DNA of 64,000 nucleotides, taken from contig CM043947.1 in the NCBI GenBank assembly GCA_014529385.2, positions 116,225,587-116,289,586 of the forward strand. Direction: 5' to 3'. Of the stretch, positions 1 to 10,990 are shown piece after piece. Below the pieces are notes generated by a model. It was given only the letters and a program-made list of their open reading frames with translations. It did no database searches and was not told the origin of the DNA. How positions within the stretch are numbered: the first letter of the stretch is position 1; the number at the start of each line of letters is the position of its first letter. The translations under genes were made by a program, and so were the position numbers. The DNA is from Adiantum capillus-veneris (lineage: Eukaryota > Streptophyta > Polypodiopsida > Polypodiales > Pteridaceae).

Positions 1-320
1 CCATTTTTAAAATGGTCCATATGAAAGGATAGGTGTTTGTGGTTCAGGCATGAGTGACCTGGTGCCGGCCTTTTAACACAACTTATATGTCTTACACTAG
101 TGGTGTACATCACGGTTCAGGCTAGGCCATACAAAACCAGCCTTCAAGATTTTCCTACTTGCTATATCTAGGGAAAAGTGACCACCACAAACACCATCAT
201 GACAATTGGCAATTAACCCTGTAATTTCATTAGAGAGAGGGACCTTCCTGAGTATTTGGTCCTTACCCTTACAATACAAACCGTCATTGATAAGAGGATA
301 CCTTGTGGCCTTTTGGGTGA
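1..320 (-). pseudogene. Gypsy-A integrase, N-terminal zinc-binding part (fragment)
   Basis: The minus-strand translation has the H2C2 integrase zinc-finger context, for example CHDGVCGGHF followed by SRKILKAGFVWPSL. This aligns with CHEGVCGGHF and SRKILQAGFTWPSL in the Gypsy-E integrase at about 61.5 kb. A stop follows the NRDVHH segment, and the next bases (96-1) show further integrase-like residues ending near a YGPF motif in a broken frame. The DDE core lies outside the window. This is a fragment of the enzyme that joins retrotransposon cDNA to chromosomal DNA and cannot be functional. Confidence 0.75.
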
Positions 321-324
321 GACA

Positions 325-755
325 TTATTGCTTATGTCCTTTTGTTAAATCTAGTGGACATTCCCCCGTTTCCAAATAATACATGATGTCAGGTAAGGCG
401 TCACTACCTTGAAATAGAGGGAGCTTTAGCTTTATAGCCCCAACCACCACTTCTTGTAGTATTTCGCTTGCTAGGGCATCCGCTTCATGGTTTTGAGCCC
501 TTGGGATGTGGTGTAATGGAACTTCTTCAAACTTACCCAACAAGGTTTTTACACAGCTTAAGTGAGTACTTAATCTAGGATTCTTGCATGTCCATACTCC
601 ATTTACATGCCTTACCCAAACACGTTAAGACTCTTTTCCCCTTGCGAGATGCACCATTGTAAACCCTTTGTTAGTGCTTCATATTCGGCTTCATTGTTAG
701 AATGTGATTCCAACAAATGGCCAAGCGAAAATACCTTGATACCTTTGTCATCAAA
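325..755 (-). pseudogene. Gypsy-A second (aRNH-type) RNase H, downstream half
   Basis: Minus-strand residues HSNNEAEYEAL and a following SLNVFG match the RVT_3-type RNase H signature seen intact in Gypsy-E (HSNNEAEYHAL, KLNVFGDS). The later HIPRAQNHEADALA matches the Gypsy-E FVPKDQNREADSLA segment. A frameshift and a short deletion lie around 540-620. The upstream half of the same domain is at 3676-3745, displaced by the insertion at 756-3670. A second RNase H placed after the ordinary one is characteristic of the Tat lineage of plant Gypsy elements. Confidence 0.75.
751..755. repeat. Target-site duplication TCAAA, left copy of LTR-S
   Basis: TCAAA here equals TCAAA at 3671-3675, immediately flanking the TG...CA insert. 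Five-base duplications are usual for Ty3/Gypsy and Ty1/Copia integrases. Confidence 0.8.
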
Positions 756-1044
756 TGTAAGGTCCCTCCCTAAACCCTGGAGCCATTCAGAAAAATTTTC
801 AACCTAGAAAGTAATTTAGAAAAAGCAAGACTGAGAAAGAAGTAATGCGGACAACGAGACTTTACTCCAGAATGAAAAAAGGATATTTTGGATAAGAAAT
901 TACGTCACCCCTATATTTTTCCAAAAAGATTAAGATTATTTTTATACTTCTTCATGAAGATCCGCGTGGGAACTGATGTAGATTGGGAACTAGGAGAAAT
1001 AGGGACTAACTTGATTGAAAGATAAAGTTAAGAGATAAGAACTA

Positions 1045-1203
1045 AGAAGAAAATTGGGGTCCAATAGGAATTAAGAAGAGAATTGGGGTCCAATAGCATT
1101 TGAGAAGAGAAATAGGGTCCAATAGATTTGAGAAGAGAATTTGGGGTCTAATAGGAATTAAGAAGAGAATTGGGGTCCAATAGGAATTGAAAAGAGAATT
1201 CCA
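1045..1203 (+). repeat. About 29-bp minisatellite, roughly five copies, each with GGGTCCAATAG
   Basis: Units begin near 1047, 1074, 1104, 1131 and 1161, each reading AGAAGAGAATTGGGGTCCAA or a close variant. Each unit carries a CCAAT pentamer or a one-base variant of it. The array stops about 15 bp before a TATA-like sequence, so it sits where LTR enhancers are usually found. Confidence 0.7.
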
Positions 1204-1215
1204 CCCACCATTTCC

Positions 1216-1225
1216 AATATAAACA
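1216..1225 (+). promoter_or_regulatory. TATA-box candidate of LTR-S
   Basis: AATATAAACA sits directly downstream of the CCAAT-bearing minisatellite and is followed by a pyrimidine-rich leader. This orientation implies that LTR-S reads on the plus strand. No start site can be proved from sequence alone. Confidence 0.5.
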
Positions 1226-1560
1226 CCCCCTCTCCTTTGTATTTTTTCACACATATATTGCTAAGCTACTTGCATACTTCCCATGCTCAAAACTATGCTT
1301 AAGTAAATCAAGGTTTCCATTAAACCTTGCTCTTGCTCTCTCCCTCTCTTGAAGGCCAAACCCTTGAGGGTTTTGTGGAGAAGCTCCTCTCTCCTTCCTT
1401 TTCACCATAAATCCCTTTACCTTCCTCCTTGAGCCTCACATCTGTTCAAGAAGGACTTCAACCCCACTTCCCTCTTGTTTAGAGGAGGTAATCTTCATTT
1501 CTAGCAAGATTAATTAATCCATGTGTTTTAATACTAGGAAGATTATGTGCATCATTTTAT

Positions 1561-1900
1561 GTTTAAGCTTTAATGGTAACCTTGGAATTAGGGTTAAGTA
1601 TTAATGGTAGCTATGCATCATTCAGTTAATTTTCAAAGGTAGATTTGCATTGTTAAGCTAAGCATTAATGGTAACTTTGTACTTAGGTGTAAGCTTTAGT
1701 GACTACCTTGTATTTTTAGGTTTAAGCTTTAATGGAAACCTTGCAATTAGGGTCAAGTGATAAGAGTATCTATACATCATTAAGTTAAGTTTCAAAGGTA
1801 GATTTTCACTTTTAAGCTAAGCATTAATGGTAACTTTGCACTTAGGTGTAAGCTTTAGTGACTACCTTGTATTTTTAGGTTTAAGCTTTAATGGAAGCTC
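1561..1900 (+). repeat. 159-bp tandem repeat, a little over two copies
   Basis: The phrase GTTTAAGCTTTAATGG starts at 1561, 1720 and 1879, a period of 159 bp. The units also share TTCAAAGGTAGATTT and AAGCATTAATGGTAACTTTG. The array lies in the presumed R/U5 part of LTR-S and has no coding potential. Confidence 0.75.
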
Positions 1901-3670
1901 GAAAACTCATAAATTATATGATGACCTTCTAGCTTTCTAAAATGGAAAGCTAGGTACCATAAGAAAAGAGTAGTTGTCTAAGCTTGATACTAGAACTAAT
2001 TAATTTTTTGGTATTGAAGAGTGTATCTAAAGTTTTCAATTTCAAGCTTGTTTGCAAATACAGGATGGAGGAGATAGGGGATAACTTCGCGGAATTGATC
2101 TCCGTGTTGTTTGAACCGAAAACTCTACAAGATTCCATGGAGATGTCCCATGGATGGCAAAGGACTGCAAAAACCTAGGAATCAACAAAACGGCGATTGA
2201 ACTTAAAAAAAAGTTGGCATTTTCGAAGAGACATTAACCATCAAATGCCTAGGGCAAAAACTCGCTTGTATTTTCTAAAAAAACTTGACTCGTAGATAAT
2301 TAATGAAAGTAATAATTAAGGTTGATAAATGAATGAACCTGGAAATTACCAACTAGGATTTTAGAAAGGAATCTCGAGAGGTGATAGGGATAGCCCATTG
2401 CAAAACATAGATTTAATTAGGAGTTTTGAAGATTGTCTGGAAATGACCAGGAACCAAGATGGATCTTCTTGGGGTCAAATTTGATTGAAAGGCCGGCCCA
2501 TTGAGAGGATTTTCTTGGGAAACTTATCGGAGATTGGCCCTTTTCGGCTAGGGAAGCTTACTCGGCAAGTTGTTATACCTAGGTCATTCATGCCCGAGGG
2601 ATAAGGGATGAATGGGTTTGTTTTATTCTTGCCCGGCCGAGTGAAGTACCCGCGGTATCTTATTGGAAATCGGCCATAATCCGGGTATGGCTTGATGTCA
2701 ATAGTTGGATGAGAAGGCTATACTCAGGGATGATGATGTGAATTTAATTAAGGAAGTTTGTTCGGCTTGGTTGCTTAAAAAGGAACTGGAAAGGCTAGGA
2801 ATATAGGGGCTATTCTGTGCATCTATCAACAGATGGTGCTATACCTCTCGAAATTAAATACTTAGGAAGGAATGATTAAATTACTTGATGAGCCTTTCCC
2901 AAAGACTTAATTCTGGGAAATATTGTGAAGGTGCTGCCATTTTGATGGCTTGTAACCGATTATCTTGGCCTGAATGGGGAGGCAAGATGAATTGGTTGAA
3001 ACTAAATGTGTTGCATGATTAGTAATAAAACTAGCTACAAGCTAATTATAGTAGATAAAGGAAAGAAAATGAATTAAAAGTTTCTAGATAAAGATCTGGT
3101 GGGATTAATTTCCTTGAACAAGGGTATGCAACAGATTGCATGCTGCTTGTTGTTTGATGATGTCTGATAAACGACTGTCTTCTTGATTTTGTAGTAGTTA
3201 AGTACTACCTCGGGAAGGGATTTTCATGAAATGGTTCGGTGGGTGGCGGATCCGGAGGGTCAGATGGCTGGATATTGATTTAAAATTTTTATGTTCAACG
3301 CTAGGACTACGTGGGATGAAAATGGGTAATCGGGGACGAGCGAGACCAGGTAGGATTGAAAGATCGCTCTTCTTAGGGGAAAGTGATAACTACCATGCCT
3401 GCTTGTTAGGAAAAAGGGGTTATCGCCATGAACCAAGGGAGAACAAGAAAGCCAGATATCTATCAAGGACAGATTGATTATGAGAAGTGGATAGAATCAT
3501 TGAATGAATGGATGTACCCCCTTGGGTTGGCTTTCAAGATAGGCTGGAGTCCTATCTGAATGTCGGTACCAAATGGGAGGGATATCTGCAGATAGATCTA
3601 CCTCACTCCCTGGAATAGTCTGGAGGACTGAGGGAGGTGAGTAGGGTTGAGTCTGGGTATGGCCCTCACA

Positions 3671-3675
3671 TCAAA
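3671..3675. repeat. Target-site duplication TCAAA, right copy of LTR-S
   Basis: This matches 751-755. The interrupted Gypsy-A codons resume directly after it. Confidence 0.8.
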
Positions 3676-4321
3676 GACCACTATGCCTATAGCTGCTTTT
3701 TCGGATGCTCGCTTGTAGGTCCATCAAAGTAGAGAGAGTGTGCTCTCTCTACTACCGGTGGCTCTGGAAGGGATTGAATCCCTTCCCCTTTAGATTGCTT
3801 CACCTTCTTATCAAAGTTTGGTAGGTCATGAATCCCCCCAAGCTTGCCCTTATCGTGCTTTCCACCTGTACCATGTAGTCAAATTCTTGCAAACAAACTA
3901 GCCATTTAGTAATCCTAGCAAAAACATCCATGTGTTGTACAACATAGGGAGACATCTCATCCATGGTTAAAAATTACAAATTGCCTAGGTAGCAAATATG
4001 ACCTGAACTTTGTAGTTGCAAATCTAAGGGCTAGGACTAGGTGTTCCACATGGGTGAAACCTTTCTCTGCTGCTGTCATCATTCACTGGAGAAGTAAATT
4101 GGCCTCATGAAATATTTTGTTGTATCCTTCTAGAGTAGCAAATCCCCTAATGAGTCATTACCCACACTTGAGGTAACATATAATTTTTCATCCCACTTAG
4201 GTGGTGAGATAGTTGGCAGGGTGGCTAAGACCTCCTTTACCTTGTTGTAGTGATGTTCGCTCTCCTTGTCCCAGGTGAAAGTTGATCTTTGAGTGATCTG
4301 TTGCAGTGGTAGAACAAGTTC
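3676..4321 (-). pseudogene. Gypsy-A RNase H and start of the second RNase H
   Basis: The minus-strand translation resembles the Gypsy-E RNase H (a frame near 4080 reads like MRPIYFSS, and further on QHMDVFARITKWLV) and then the start of the aRNH domain (YFDGPYKR, IGIVVFD). Stops and frameshifts occur, including one near the catalytic neighbourhood around 4130. RNase H removes the RNA strand of the RNA/DNA hybrid during reverse transcription. The segment runs directly from the RT frame and is cut at 3675 by LTR-S. Confidence 0.7.
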
Positions 4322-5584
4322 TCATAGTAGATGTTTGAATCTACTCAAGTACCTCACCTTTTGTAAAAAAGAGACCAGTTGACGTGTGGCTGTTGGTGAA
4401 GGTAGGGCTATGAGTGCAAACACCTTACTTGGATCGGTGTTGATACCTTTTGCTGAAATTTCATGGCCTAACAGAATGACTCTACTTTCCCCAATGTGGA
4501 ATTTTTCCACATTTAATTTCCCTCCTAGGCTTTGCAACCTTGCCAAACCCTCAGTTACCTTTTCTAAGTGTGAAATGTGAGGGATATATATACAAAAACC
4601 ATCAATGAACACTCTTATGGATGTTCCAAAGAACGATTTAAAGACATATGTGACATATATTTGGAATGTGGCAGGTGCATTTGTGAGACCAAGTGGCATA
4701 ACTCTGTATGCGAAACAACCCCATGGCGTAATGAAAGTGGTTTTTAGTTGATCTTCCAAGGCTATGCGTATTTGAAAATACCCGGAATAACCATCACACA
4801 CGGTGTAGCATTCAAAACCCGCCACTTCATTCAAAATTTCATATAGGAAAGGGAGAGGAAAGTGGTCTCTCTTTGTAGCTGCGTTTAGTGGTTTGTAGTC
4901 AACACAGATCCTCCACTTATCATTATTTTTAGGCATCACTACTACGGGTGACACCCACTCTGAGTTTTCTACAGGATAGATGAACCTTGCTTCTAGTAGC
5001 TTCCTTACCTCGGCCAGGAGTGCCTTTTCTTGTATGACCCCAAGCCGTCGTAGCTTTTGCACAACTGGTTTTATCCCTTCCTTCAACTTAATATGGTGTT
5101 CCACTACTATAATACATGTGATTCTTTCATAGTTGTCAATGAAAAGGTGAGGAAATCCCATCAACATTTGCAAAAAATTATCTTTCTCCTCAATTGTTAA
5201 TTCCGTAGACAACATACCCCTCAACCTACTTTCTCCTAGGCCAGGTGATTTACTTTCCTCTTCATTGCGTTGCCCTTTTGGTGACGGATCGCCACTTGTG
5301 CTTACCCTTTGTGGATCCTTCATGATGATACCCATCACATCGATGTAACTGTCACTTTCGTCAGTGTATGTGGTCTCCTCCTCAGAAGTGGAAGATTCAC
5401 TAGTGGTTTCATCTGCTGATGGGTGAAAGCATGACTGGGTGGACACCAAAGCTGTGTTCAGGACATCACTATTTGGCAAATTAATAGTTGTAATATTTTT
5501 GACAAAGATAGAAGAATCAAAAACGTGTGATATGTCATTGGATAGCTCTTGAAGAGGAGAATCTAAAAAGCTGTTTGGTGCCAA
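4322..5584 (-). pseudogene. Gypsy-A reverse transcriptase (420-codon open frame, catalytic motif damaged)
   Basis: The frame starts with an acidic Ser/Thr-rich linker (residues about 1-100), then carries VDYKPLNAATKRDHFPLPF, DGYSGYFQI and VMPLGLTNAPATFQ, the usual Gypsy RT landmarks. The motif expected to read FIDD reads FIDG here, so one of the two metal-binding aspartates is lost. The frame continues through thumb and connection (LGHEIS, VSFLQKVRYLSRF) to a stop at 4322. Gypsy-E at 59.2-60.3 kb is the close relative and keeps FIDD. The long open frame suggests moderate age; the substitution indicates an inactive enzyme. Confidence 0.85.
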
Positions 5585-5589
5585 ATTTA

Positions 5590-6640
5590 GAATTACTTTG
5601 CCAACATTTTACCGCGTGCCACGTCTAATAGTGCAACTATTTAAAACTAGTAGTCAACCCATAAAAGTGTACCACCCAGTCATGCTTTCATCCTGATGTC
5701 TCTAGGTCCATTTGCTTCTGCTTGCCAGTCTTTGTGTCGTAGTAGATTGTCTCCCCTTTCTTACCAGTCATGCGTAGAAGGCCAGTGACGAAGTCCTGCT
5801 TTTCCTTCATGGCCATCAACAATGGCCTTTCCAAGATTAATGGATAGCCCTTCCCTTAGTAGGCATTACAAAAATATCTACTTCTACCTCAGTGTTGAAA
5901 GCTTTTATCTCCACAGCACTTACCACACCTGCACATTTTTTGCATTGTTTGCCATCTTTGCATTGCATGGAGAAGGCCTCTCAACCTCGAGCCCTAGCTG
6001 AAGCATCATAGCTTCACTCATCACACAAATTTGTGCACCTCCATCAATTTAGGTGTTTCCAACCCTCTTACCTTTTATGTTGACGTCGAAAATTGGAAGT
6101 ATGTCATCCATGTTGTAACCCAAAATTGCTCCAGATACCTTTGGACCATTGCCGCCTTACCTTTGGTGCGAGATGTAGCAACTGTGGCCATGTAATCTTT
6201 GGTCCTTGCTCTCCCACATCCAATTTTAGATCATAGGGCCTAGAACTTTCCCGTAACTGGAAGTCGGTGATGCCTAATTTTTATCGTGGCCTTGATGGCC
6301 TCTTGCTAGTCTCTCCTTTCATGCTTCTCTCATCATCAAATTGTGTAGCTTTCTCCCTCCTAGCTCTCTTTAATCATGGATTAAAATGGTTCTAGAAAGG
6401 TTACCTTGTCCTTACCATTATCCCTCTCCTTTGCTTTGGGTAGATCCACTACTACAACCTTTCCTTTCTCTTATAGCCTTATGATGTTTACAGGGCGATC
6501 AGGTGGTGGTGTCGGTGGAAGAGGTGGAATGGGTGCTTGTGGTGGTGCCTGGGGTGGACTTATAATTTTTGTTGGTGGGGCTGGTGCTCGGGGTGGGGGT
6601 GTTCTCTCTCTAGGGGGTGACAATTGGTTCCTCCTACCTC
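5590..6640 (-). pseudogene. Gypsy-A gag C-terminus, zinc knuckle and protease (broken)
   Basis: Near 6055-5990 the minus strand encodes DGGAQICVMSEA, matching the retropepsin active site DGGAEICVM of Gypsy-E. Near 6680-6640 a CCHC knuckle is recognisable but degraded: its first and last cysteines are replaced by tyrosine in NCGEDGHGMYYYP. A proline-rich stretch lies between. Several stops and frameshifts separate these parts. Retropepsin would cut the Gag-Pol polyprotein. Confidence 0.65.
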
Positions 6641-7377
6641 CTCTATTATAGTTTTGTCACGGTTTGGGATAGTAGTACATACCGTGACCATCTTCTCCGC
6701 AGTTGTAGTAGTGATACTCCCTATTTTGTCATCGTGCTCTTCCCGGGTCTTGATCTCTTTCTTGATTCCTTCCTTGCTGTATCAAGTGGACAGACAAATT
6801 CTCCAGTTGTTCAGTAATGTGGGCCAACATATCTTGTTGGTCATTTCTTACCCCAGGAGCCGGTGGTGGTGGAGGAATGGTGGTTGTCGTGGTTGTTGGT
6901 CGATGCAATGTTCCTGCTTCTGTTGACTTGGTTTCTTTGGCTTTCATCCTCATCTTCTTGTCCTTAAGGTGAGCAACCTTGACGGCTAACTCGTATGTAG
7001 CCAGGAATCTACCCTTCACCTTCTCCTTGAGAAGCGGCCATAAGCCATGCGTGAATTGGTCCTTTTTTAGGAAATTGGGTACAGCTTCCCCTCTTGCCAG
7101 TGACTCAACCCACTGTTCCCACAAATCATAAATTTTGACTCATAGGTGGCATATTCTAAAGACCCTCTTGCTTCAAGTCTCTCAACTTGTCCCACAGCTT
7201 CTCTGAAGTGGTAACTCCCCCAAACCGCCTCTTTAAAGCAGTTTTTAAGGGCTCCCAATCATCCTTAGTTTCTTGTGGAAGTGCGTTGTACCATGACCTA
7301 GCTTCTAGCTTCATGAGATGCTGAAAGATTCTAACCTGGGATTCATCTGTATCTTTGTTTCTTACTAAACTTGCCAT
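6641..7377 (-). pseudogene. Gypsy-A Gag N-terminal and middle region
   Basis: The start codon at 7377 opens MASLVRNKDTDESQ, followed by ARSWYNALPQETKDDW and LKRRFGG, a layout typical of plant retrotransposon Gag. A frameshift near 7150 moves the frame; the second half (7124-6729) is lysine-rich and ends with QQDMLAHITEQLENLSVHL, which aligns with QQIPNQLESLSINL in Gypsy-E. Gag forms the virus-like particle. Gypsy-E lacks the N-terminal part, so this copy is the only view of that domain in the window. Confidence 0.75.
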
Positions 7378-8230
7378 GATTACTGAGAGAGAGAGCTAGA
7401 AAGACACATTTTTTAGCTTGCGATCAAAAGTTTTTTCTTTTTCTTTTTCTTTACAAGGAGGCATGTATACCCTTTTTATACTAGAACATAGACTAAAATC
7501 TCAAACAGTACATTGCCTTGTACCAAAGGTAAGACAAATGGTTGATCTGATGCCAGAACCTCAAAGAAGCGCTCGCCACCCAGCATGGTGTCGATGATGT
7601 ACTGGTAGTGAGCCTTGAAGTCCAGTATTACCTTGATTGAATGTAATCGTATTGGAATGTGTGATCTACCTTGGGGTAAGTTGTACTAATTCATGTGAAG
7701 CTTAGAGGTGCTTAGTCACTGTCCAAGCTTGTGGGAGAGGGTGGTGTTCTTTCCTCAAACAAGCTCGGTAGATCCCTAGTCTCTCTAGTGAGAGCGTGAG
7801 CATGTGCTTCCGTTATCTATGTTTCAGTATCAGGTGCCACTTGGAAACTGACTGTGATAATTACCTCGGTGGCTTGAGTTACCCGATTCTCGAAGTAGAA
7901 TAGTGTTGATTATCTATTGTGGAGAGCTCCCTCCGTCTTGTTTTTGCGGGTTGGTTGTAGGTTGTGGACATGGTTTTGACTTTCTCCTTCTTCTTATTGG
8001 CACCCACCTATGTATATCCACTGAAATTGGCGTGTTGGTTGACTCTCCCACTGCAAATCGATTACTGTTACACCTAGCACTCGAGCTTCGATGGAGATGC
8101 GGAGTTCGTCTAGTTGTGCTTGGATCTCTTCTTCTTCTATCGTCTAGTTAGAGAACCCTGCTAACCATTCATACATCCACAAAAGTTTAGGGTTTTTAGT
8201 CTTGTAAACTGGAGGGTTTCATGAAAGGAT
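7378..8230 (-). other. Gypsy-A leader between PBS and gag
   Basis: This is about 850 bp with no supported gene. It lies between the gag start (7377) and the PBS (8247-8231) on the minus strand. An 82-codon open frame on the plus strand at 7903-8151 has no domain. A T/C-rich stretch is seen at 7425-7455. Confidence 0.5.
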
Positions 8231-8247
8231 CCTCGGTGGGGGTGCCA
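8231..8247 (-). promoter_or_regulatory. Primer-binding site candidate of Gypsy-A
   Basis: On the minus strand the sequence TGGCACCCCCACCGAGG begins six bases after an LTR-like end CCGTCCATCA (8254). The right LTR-X copy shows nearly the same arrangement (43,698-43,712): a six-base spacer, then GGTGCCCCCACTGAGG. The tRNA primer cannot be named with confidence. Confidence 0.55.
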
Positions 8248-8253
8248 AGAAAA

Positions 8254-9400
8254 TGATGGACGGAAATAACATGCCATATGGGGTGGCCTCTACACCACAC
8301 ATAGCATGAACATTCCCAAGCATCATCTCAAGGTAGGAGTAATCCCATAGGTAGAGAGGGGGAACCACCTAGCATAAGTGCGGCTAGGAAGCAGACATAC
8401 ATGACCTAGGGTAGCAAAAGTGAGATGCTCTCTAGTTGACCAACATGGAATGGTGATACAGCAAACGTCCACATGTAGAAAATGCCTAGCCAACAGTTAG
8501 GAGTGTGTGACGAGGGAGGTATGTTGCAAGGTCGGAATGGAGCATATTGACTCATTGGAGAGGCTACACGTGATGGAGCACAAGCAGAGTGATATACAAG
8601 AGATGAAACATCCCACGAATGTGCGAAAGCAAAACTAAGGAGAACAGAGAATGGACCCCAAAGATCAAGACAACATAGCACCCTTTTATTGGCGATGATG
8701 ATACTTACAAATGGTGGTATTTATGGTTACAAACCTGGATCTTCGCACTAGGGATGCATGATGGAATGCGAGTGCCATATGGTGCATGGCGAAGTTAGAG
8801 TTAGCAGGAAGGTTAGTTCAGGGAAAACATCAAGACGATGCAGCCACCCATGACGTCAATCACCAACATCCAGAGCGGCCCAAGGTAGCATGGTGTGGGT
8901 GCATTCAATCCTAGCGTGCTCATTTGCCTTGTGGGGGAATTAGTGACTACTTTATGTGCATGGAGTGGTCGTGACTAGTAACTCAACTATTGTGTGGTGG
9001 ATAATGGGGAAAATGGCGATGTTGCCAATGCTAAGATTCCCAAGCTTGCAACTCAACATGATGCCATGAGTTCTCTAGATCGGGGTGCATTATGTGCTTA
9101 GTGGTGCTTACAATGTAGAGTGCATGGAGCTAGTGTATTCCTCCTTCACTTGTGTCCCCCTTTGTGCTTAGCGGAGGCCTCTTTATATAGGCTTAAGAGG
9201 TGGTCCTTACCTTATGGTCCTTGCTAATATCCACTGGTCGTTGTAGAAGGTCTACATGCCTCTCTAGTAAGAGAGATAGAGAGAGAGAAGGTAGAGCTAG
9301 AGAGATAGGAAAGAGTGGGGTGGGGAGAGTTTTTTACAATCTACTAGCCACTTGCTAGGTTATTGAGGGACAGTGGGGTTAGGGGTATTTACAAGGGTTT
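8254..9400 (-). mobile_element. Gypsy-A 5' LTR (outer boundary uncertain)
   Basis: In minus orientation the LTR ends ...CCATCA at 8254, followed by the PBS. A TATA-like CTATATAAAG lies at 9190-9181, in the context CCTATATAAAGAGGCC, very like CCTATATAAGGAGGCC in the Gypsy-E LTR at about 57,247. The paired 3' LTR is outside the window, so the start of this LTR is not fixed. No gene is supported here. Confidence 0.5.
9181..9190 (-). promoter_or_regulatory. TATA-box candidate in the Gypsy-A LTR
   Basis: On the minus strand this reads CTATATAAAG. The surrounding CCTATATAAaGAGGCC is shared with the Gypsy-E LTR promoters at 57,249 and 63,846, which supports a conserved LTR promoter in this lineage. 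Confidence 0.5.

Positions 9401-10990
<1,590 letters not shown>

Larger units (their letters stand above)
756..3670. mobile_element. LTR-S: 2,915-bp TG...CA insertion with 5-bp TSD, likely a very long solo LTR
   Basis: The insert begins TGTAAGGTCCC at 756 and ends GGCCCTCACA at 3670, with the short terminal inverted pair TGTAAGG/CCTCACA (6 of 7 match). It is flanked on both sides by TCAAA (751-755 and 3671-3675). Removing it rejoins the Gypsy-A RNase H reading frame. I find no direct terminal repeat inside it and no coding domain. It holds a promoter-like region (1045-1225) and 159-bp repeats (1561-1900). These facts fit a solo LTR from an element with unusually long LTRs; a non-autonomous TG...CA element is the alternative. 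The only notable open frame, 3226-3477 (+), has no recognisable domain. Confidence 0.75.
1..9400 (-). mobile_element. Gypsy-A: decayed Ty3/Gypsy retrotransposon, Tat-like, interrupted by a nested insertion
   Basis: Read on the minus strand, this element runs 5' LTR (about 9400 to 8254), PBS (8247-8231), leader, gag (7377-6640), protease (about 6055-5990), reverse transcriptase (5584-4322), first RNase H (about 4320-3830), second RNase H (about 3745-325, interrupted) and the start of integrase (about 320-1). The rest of integrase and the 3' LTR lie left of the window. Order and motifs match Gypsy-E at 57.9-62.6 kb, a sister copy that helps define domains. All coding parts carry frameshifts, stops or substitutions, so this copy is dead. 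The outer 5' LTR boundary is not resolved; about 9400 is an estimate. Confidence 0.75.

Noticed and set aside
3226-3477. 83-codon plus-strand frame in LTR-S
   Set aside because: Basic composition without domain, inside a presumed solo LTR; an opposing frame of similar length exists on the other strand.
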